A DNA stretch of 64,000 nucleotides from Marsupella aquatica (lineage: Eukaryota > Marchantiophyta): the NCBI GenBank assembly GCA_973895155.1, contig OZ316897.1, positions 2,108,001 through 2,172,000 of the forward strand. The letters are read 5' to 3'. Shown piece by piece: positions 57,893-64,000 of the stretch. The notes beneath the pieces were generated by a model. The model searched no databases and was not told the DNA's origin. It saw only the letters and a list, made by a program, of their open reading frames with translations. Numbering within the stretch: the stretch's first letter is position 1; each line of letters starts with the position of its first letter. A program made the position numbers and the translations under genes.

Positions 57893-58740
57893 TCGATCTC
57901 AAATTTGTTGCAATTCGTGCGATTTCGACTAGGGAACACAGCTCCTACATCCGAACTTACTACATCCAACACTGCACTGCAACCTTTTTTCGCAAATTCG
58001 AGACACTTACCAACAAGCTCGCTAGCTGTAAGTTGAAGCACCTCACCTCGAAACTGAATGACCCGAGACCCAAGATTCTACATTATATTTCGCATCCGAA
58101 TTAGTCATAGAACTTCCAATTCACGACTACATGGACGGGAAGCTCAATCTCTCTGGCTGCTACTGTACAGATCGCAAACTTTGACAAATGTTCTCGCTCA
58201 CAAACGAATCCATTGACAAACTGTTGACGTGGCCATGCCTAGTTTCACAACTAGGGCCCCTCTCCCACTCGAACTCATGCGAAGAGCTGAATGTGGCCAA
58301 AGACCTGCCTATGGCCCCTTCAAGAGTAAAAATCATGAAGCTGCTGATCTGGCCACACCTACAGATCACAGTGATCTGCCGTGTAGATCCTTCCCAGATT
58401 CAAACACAGTCAGATCATGAAGATAATCATATGGAAGAGCGTGCTTGCCATGAGGAGGGCCTGTTCCAAATTTTCTTGTTAAGAACACAAGAATCTGAAT
58501 GTGATCAGAGATGGAGTCAATGTGGGCAGTAAGAAACTCCTTTTTGTTTGTGGTGTGCCTTTTGTTCTTTAACTTGCAGGCTCGTTTTCAATATCACTAA
58601 TTGGCATCTAACCTCGAAAGGAGTGAGGTGGCATAATTGGCATGGGGAGTGGCTTTTGGGATTGTGACGCAACACCTCTGGTACTGAAGAGAAAGCATCT
58701 CACCAATTAGAGCATTATGATTCCACTAGCCCCATGCCTG
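57893..58740. other. intergenic, no supported gene
   Basis: Frames of about 60-115 codons overlap on both strands and look non-coding. Confidence 0.45.
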
Positions 58741-59235
58741 TCCATTGCACAAAAGATGTCAAGGTGAAAAAAAGATCTTGAAATGAAAAGATGTCACGGT
58801 GAAGAAAAGAAGTCGAGGTGATGAGATAAAAGAAATTGAGGAGAGAAAATATGTTGAGGAGAGAAAAGATGACAAGGTGAAAAAATATGTTGAGGAGGGC
58901 AAAAGATATTGTGATGAGATAAAGATGTCAAGATGAGAAAAAGATGATAAGATGAAATCAAAGATGGTAAGATGATAAAAAGATAAAATATCGAGGTGAG
59001 AAAAATGTGAGGAGAGAAAATGATGATGAGGAGTGCAAAAGAAGTCGGGGGAGAAAAGATGTCAAGCTGAGAAAAAGACGTCAAGTTGATTAAAAGATGT
59101 CAAGACAAGAAAACAATGTTGAGTTTAGGAAAATATGTTGAGGAGAAAAAGATGTCATGATGAGAGAAAGATATCAAGGTGAGAAAAAAGCTGGCAAGAT
59201 GAGAAAAGATGTCAAGACGAAGCAAGAAAATTATA
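58741..59235. repeat. AAAAGATGTCAAGGTGAG-type minisatellite
   Basis: Many imperfect copies of an 18-20 base unit (AAAAGATGTCAAGGTGAGAA, GTTGAGGAGAG variants). It follows CCATTGCACAAAAGATGTC, the same lead-in as the array at the right edge of the window. Confidence 0.85.
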
Positions 59236-60535
59236 TAGGTTTTGCAATATAACTATTGAGACATGTTATGTGTGATCCTAACCATGCACTTGTTGTGGTC
59301 AGGTTCAATACTTGTACATTGCGAAAAAGCTTCATTGCGTAATAGACATCCATGTCCTAAAAATATTGTTGCAAAATGATACGGGAGATAGGTGATGACA
59401 ACATAAACAGACACATTCACATAACCCTAGGTGGAGGGTGACATCCCCCCTCCTCCTCATGGCTGCCTCTCCCTTCTCTCCCCCTCCCCCCCCCCCCCCC
59501 CCCTTTTGTGTTTAAAAAAATCAATTGTGTCCCTTTTCTCCTCCTTTTTCCCTCTTATTGCCTCATTATTATTTTCTTCAGTTTCACCTTCCTTTGCTCC
59601 ACTTTGTCTCATCCCCTATCTTGTACTTATGGGAGGGAGGGTATAATACTATTCATCCCTTCACTCATGGGTGCATCATTAATTCCCTTAACTACTCTGA
59701 ACTCTATCTCCTAGTCCCTGTCCGCTCATAATGGTGTCCCAAGTGCCCCCAATCCAATGACAACACATGGCACTCACATAGAGGGTATGCCATCATTCCC
59801 TTCTTAGAGAATTTTTATGCATACCCAAATACTTGGTCTTGCTTACTCTGGGTTAGGGAGATTGTTTTTTGACTAATGAAAGGCTGGGATAAAACAGCTT
59901 ATAAATCCAACGGTCATGGAATGTTCCCTCCAAAAGTGATTTTGTAAACGGACAACCCACCACTTTTGGCAGGATAGGGTATTATAGTAGTAAGATTGGC
60001 CCTCAGAAAAGGTCCACCCTTTTAGTTTCATGCCCATAAAATCCAGAAGAAATCACAGCTGTTATAAGTTTAAGTGGGGATCGGAGTGGATCCGCAGCCC
60101 TGCCATCTGCTCTCCCTTTGTTGCCCTCAACTTCACAGCACACTTTGAGTGCTGATGGAACACTCTTAGACTAGTGAGATTGTTGGGGGACACAGACAAG
60201 ATGTCTTCTTCTTTTTGGGCAGAGAGTGACTTAATCTAAATACCTTGAGAAATACCTCTAGACATTCAGGTGAAGTCCAGTAAGGTGGCCAAAACTAGAA
60301 AGCATGGCATTCAGTTAGCAAGGTGGCCTAAATTGCCCTTTTGCAGGGGGGTTGAATGACAGTAGTGGCAGCAGTAGCATCACATTAGAAACCATTTGGG
60401 GCATCAGGACCTAAAATCTTATCAACTTCAAATTAGTAAGACTTGTAGGTAGTCAAAACCACTTTGGGCATAGGGTTGAGGACAGTAAATAACAGCCTCA
60501 AAATTCACTTGATATTTTAAATACTTTGCCACTAA
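59236..60535. other. intergenic with poly-C tract
   Basis: A long C-run with CCCCTCCCC lies near 59479-59505. Otherwise no supported feature. Confidence 0.5.
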
Positions 60536-60549
60536 AGATGTAAGTTCCA

Positions 60550-61862
60550 GTTTTATTTTTTATTTTTTATTTTTCCACAAAGAAAAAAGGAGGGGGGGAC
60601 CCCCCAGCCCCCGGGGACAAAAGCCACCCGAAGAGCCCACTGCGGTCAACGGCAAACACCCAACCAAAAGGACACCCTAATCAGGCCACCTGTCAACGAA
60701 GGTCCACCTATAGGTGCAAAGCTCCAGAGGCCCCTGATCTCTACCAGCAATGCTCTGACTTGCTCTTACTGGCCACTTGGCCCTTAGTCGAATTGGCCTT
60801 TCTAGTCCTATCCTGAGACTGCTTGCGGTATTTCAAAGCAGTGTTACTATCAGTCATGTGCATGGTCCAGTCTAAACCGGAGTCAGGAATCTGCGGGGAC
60901 CTAGTCGTCCACTGGTTGGCAGGCGTGTTAATCCTGAGATCCTCAGTCTTAATCTGCTCTCTCACCATCAAGATTGTCGTTGAGGGGAATGGGGTCTATA
61001 TTTGTTCCCAAGGATGGAGCGCATTTTTCAGTTGATCAAGAGCAGCATCAATCTGTTTGGCTTTCTTGGGGGAGCGACAAATGGATTTCATGGATGAAGA
61101 TGCCTCTCGGTGTATCGGAGGATAACCCATCCTGGGAGTTGGCCCAGGAATGAGAATATGTAGCCGCATTTCGCTCGTTCCAGATGCTGTTGCAGAGTTC
61201 CATCACAATGAGCAGGGGTCCAGGTCTCCTTTTCTGAATGTGATGGCATTGCTGATGGCCTCAAAGAGGGTGCTGCCCGCGACGTGAGAGCCGGGAAGCC
61301 ACGGAGAATCTGTTGGACCTGCCCCCATCTAGCATTCACCTTGCTGCAGGAAAAAAAAATGTGTTCAGTGTGTTCAAAGCAAGATTTACACCGAGAGAAA
61401 ATCCCGTCAGAAACCTTCCAGTGGCTTCCTCTTCCATTGGTAAAGAAGCCATGGTTGAGAAGCCTCCAAATAAAAAATCTCACTTTTGGTAAGGTCCATC
61501 ATCCCCATAGTTTCTTTCACCTCATGTGCCAGCCTTCAGGAGTGTTCAGTTGTCCCCAACATCGGCTCAGCTTGGTCACATCTTGTGCCTTAGGTATAGT
61601 GCATTGGACCCAGGCTCTGCTAGGGAACTTCCAGCTTCTGTTCTTCCCGGACCAGGACCACTGCCAATCCCTGCAGTCCTGCAGCTTGTCCTCACTGGGG
61701 CCTGGGCACCTTATCATCACATTGTAGAAAGTAGTGAAAGCAGCAGATCCCCGTGGTCTGTTGTTTCGCACCCTGGAGTGGAGGGTTCCTTTGTCAATCC
61801 AGCCGACCTGAGGATTCCACAGATCTTTTATCCCCTTGATTTTGCGATGGGCCAGATAGGTT
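60550..61862 (-). mobile_element. 5'-truncated LINE with 14-bp target duplication
   Basis: AGATGTAAGTTCCA occurs at 60536-60549 and 61863-61876, bounding a minus-strand insert of about 1.3 kb. Its 3' end (60550 to about 60580) is an A-rich AAAATAAAAAATAAAA tail. Minus frames at 61517-61771 and 61088-61483 carry the C-terminal reverse-transcriptase zinc-binding region (FFIWRLLNHGFFTNGRGSHW, then CKSCFEHTEH and FFSCSK). The rest of ORF2 and ORF1 are absent and the frame is broken by stops, so it is a dead 5'-truncated copy. Confidence 0.9.
61088..61483 (-). pseudogene. LINE ORF2 C-terminal zf-RVT fragment
   Basis: A 131-codon frame with the CxxC...HTEH...C zinc-binding motif typical of the reverse-transcriptase zinc-binding domain after plant L1-type RT. 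It is part of the truncated LINE and is interrupted upstream by stops. Confidence 0.75.
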
Positions 61863-61876
61863 AGATGTAAGTTCCA

Positions 61877-63837
61877 ATTGAGAATACTGCTATTGTTTTT
61901 ATTGTATTTGTAAATATGCCACTTTTTTGTATATGGTTATGTTGGTGAAACTGTACTCCATATATATAACAATCATACCATATTTGTAAATACAAAAAAT
62001 AAATAATAACAAGATTATCAGTTGAAACATCTGATTGGCAATGTAGTTTAAAACTGATTCTATTAAATGATCTATGACAACAGGAATACTGTAGTTAGTT
62101 TATCTTACAATTTTTTAATGAATTGCTTAATGAAGTGGAAATTTTAAAATATATTCATATATTAATTTTGGGATTAATTTTTTTAACTCAGATCCGGCAA
62201 TAGCTTCGTTTACAAATGGCATAAGTGGCAACGCTTGTCAGATAATTTCACATTTTTGGGTTAACTAACTGATCCCCTACTCTGAGAAGCCCTATATAGC
62301 ATGCTCATCTTGGAACATGCTTGGGTTCTTGCACTGATTTGAAAGTATTTGATTGGTGCACAGTGACCAATGAAAAGTACAATCAAGGATGCTACAATGT
62401 ATGCACTTAATTCAATGACACTCATTTCAATAAAAACCATTAACTTAGGAAAGAAAGACATAAGGGGAACTTAAGACACAATCTATCTGAACCATTTCTC
62501 TCACTCATGAGAATACTTTATTCAAGTGGTGGAGCCTTTGATTCATCTCTAATAAATGACAAATATCAAAATTTATAAGGGGGTTGCCAAAATAAGTTCA
62601 AAATACTCTAGAATCCTAAAATTAAAGGGGTCCATAAATTAAATAGAAATGTATACTATACACAGGCTGCCCCTTGATAAGGAACATTGAAATAAAAATT
62701 CATGACACCAAAAATCTGAATAAGACAAAATATGAAAAATGGATTCACCATATAGCAGTTTCAAAACTGATCCCCTACTCTGAGACGCCCTATTAAGTAA
62801 TTGTTTCAAGATTTTGGGCATATAAGAGTTTGCCAACAATTGCTTAGAGGCATGGGTGTGTTGTAGCACTCAAGTTGAAACTCATAGGTCTAGTGTTCAA
62901 ATGTTGTGACAGACTATTCTCTTTCTATATATAGGGTTACACATATTTCCCTTAGCAAATTAATTAATTTTTTTTGCCAATAATTCATCCATTAGACAAA
63001 CTGTGTACTGAAGGCATGTATTATGTTTGCTTGGTAGAGGACAATTTGCTTTCCAGCTGCCTCCAACAAAGGACCATTTTTTATCACCACTTCAAATTGC
63101 CTTGCGTACAACCCATCATTTGTTGCCCTCAACCTGGTCCTGAAAAGAGTAGAGCAGCAGTTATTAGGGGCTTTCAAATTGTTGTTTTACTTTTTCGTCA
63201 TCTACAACTAGCCTATCACTGTAATAAGGGGTCAAGATTGTTAAAACTGTTAAGGTATTATTCCCCTCTTGGACATTGTATCCCCCTTTGGCGTTTTCTG
63301 TTGTCAGTGTGCTATATATTGTTCCCCTTCTTTTGGGAATCTTAGATCGTAACGTTCGACAAGATTCTGAATTGGATACTCAGCCAAAACCCACAGAGAA
63401 TGCGATGAATATAATCTGGGAATCTATGTTTTTAACTAAGATTAGACCTCTCTACATGAACGGTCAAACCTTTCATGCCAATGTACTTGCCCTGTACCGG
63501 CTCAATGCCAGAAATATGCCAGAAAGCACTCTATTATGTAATGGTCTATAGTATAGGCAATGCATGTACCTTGTACTCTACTTAAGAAGCAAGGATATAC
63601 CCTTGGGTACGGGCTTGGGTACCTCCTTTCACACAATTTAACAGTGTAAAAAATGCCATGGAAAGATCAGATTCTCATTCCTTCATTTTTCAAGTTTGTA
63701 AGAAATATACATCATGGGAATGAATCTGGTGGGATCCCTTATTAGAGTGGTTGACTTTGATTATAATATAATTAATATCTGGATGATTTAATTAGATTAG
63801 ATTACATTAGTATACACTATCTCAATACTCGTGCGTT
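61877..63837. other. AT-rich intergenic DNA
   Basis: No supported gene. The segment ACTGATCCCCTACTCTGAGA followed by (A/C)GCCCTAT occurs at about 62268 and 62768, the ends of a diverged dispersed or duplicated unit. Confidence 0.45.
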
Positions 63838-64000
63838 GCACAAAAGATGTCGTGATGCCCAAGATATCTTTACGTGAAAAGATGTTGTGACGCCCAAGAT
63901 GTTGTTGAGAGAAAAGATGTCGTGTTGCCAAAGATGTTGTTAAGAGAAAAGATGTCATGTTGCCAAAGATATCATTAAGAAAAAAGATGTCACTACGCCC
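63838..64000. repeat. AAAAGATGTCGTGATGCCCAAGATGTTGTT minisatellite, continues past window
   Basis: Units of about 35 bases (AAAAGATGTYRTGWYGCC, CAAGATRTYRTTRAGAG) run to the last base. The array begins after GTGCGTTGCACAAAAGATGTC. Confidence 0.85.

Noticed and set aside
58741-59235. CRISPR-like array
   Set aside because: Units are short, degenerate and contiguous with no unique spacers, in a eukaryotic context.

Overview
The window reads as nuclear DNA of a land plant or close streptophyte relative. Evidence: a tandem-pore K+ channel with two GYGD filters and C-terminal EF-hands (TPK family), a plant-type exosome subunit RRP42, a plant-like Rab3GAP catalytic subunit, a Copia LTR retrotransposon, a LINE, a SINE-like unit and a Mutator-type MITE. 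Gene density is low (about four host genes in 64 kb). Host coding regions are uninterrupted, whereas the genes carried by the large transposon have several spliceosomal introns. The species cannot be named from the sequence.

Layout. 1-130: edge of a retroelement with an iMet-type primer binding site and tRNA-like sequence. 0.8-1.0 kb: a weak candidate first exon (minus). 1.28-2.09 kb: MITE with long TIRs and a 9-bp target duplication. 2.1-6.0 kb: local tandem duplications and anonymous DNA. 6.0-7.15 kb: TPK channel (minus). 8.48-32.63 kb: a 52-bp tandem array split by a 23.9-kb DNA transposon. 33.7-33.9 kb: SINE-like. 33.92-38.56 kb: defective Copia element with 108-bp LTRs. 42.1-43.0 kb: RRP42 (minus), with a ladder of decayed copies of its start region upstream. 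44-53 kb: repeat-rich DNA. 53.46-55.71 kb: Rab3GAP catalytic subunit (plus). 56-64 kb: tandem repeats, a 5'-truncated LINE with a 14-bp target duplication, and two related minisatellites.

The main discovery candidate is the element at 8653-32579. It has near-perfect TIRs starting TACGGTGTT and an exact 6-bp target duplication (TGCTGA), and the interrupted 52-bp repeat unit reconstructs precisely. It carries (i) a four-exon transposase with an N-terminal HTH and an integrase-like DDE core (D133, D190, E224), best matching the IS3-like eukaryotic (IS3EU) class; (ii) a Fe(II)/2-oxoglutarate dioxygenase-like gene with an HxD...H signature; and (iii) a ten-exon HECT E3 ubiquitin ligase gene with its catalytic Cys. 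It also holds two large internal tandem arrays and a nested fold-back element. A giant cut-and-paste transposon pairing a possible nucleic-acid-modifying oxygenase with a ubiquitin ligase is not something I know to be described in plants.
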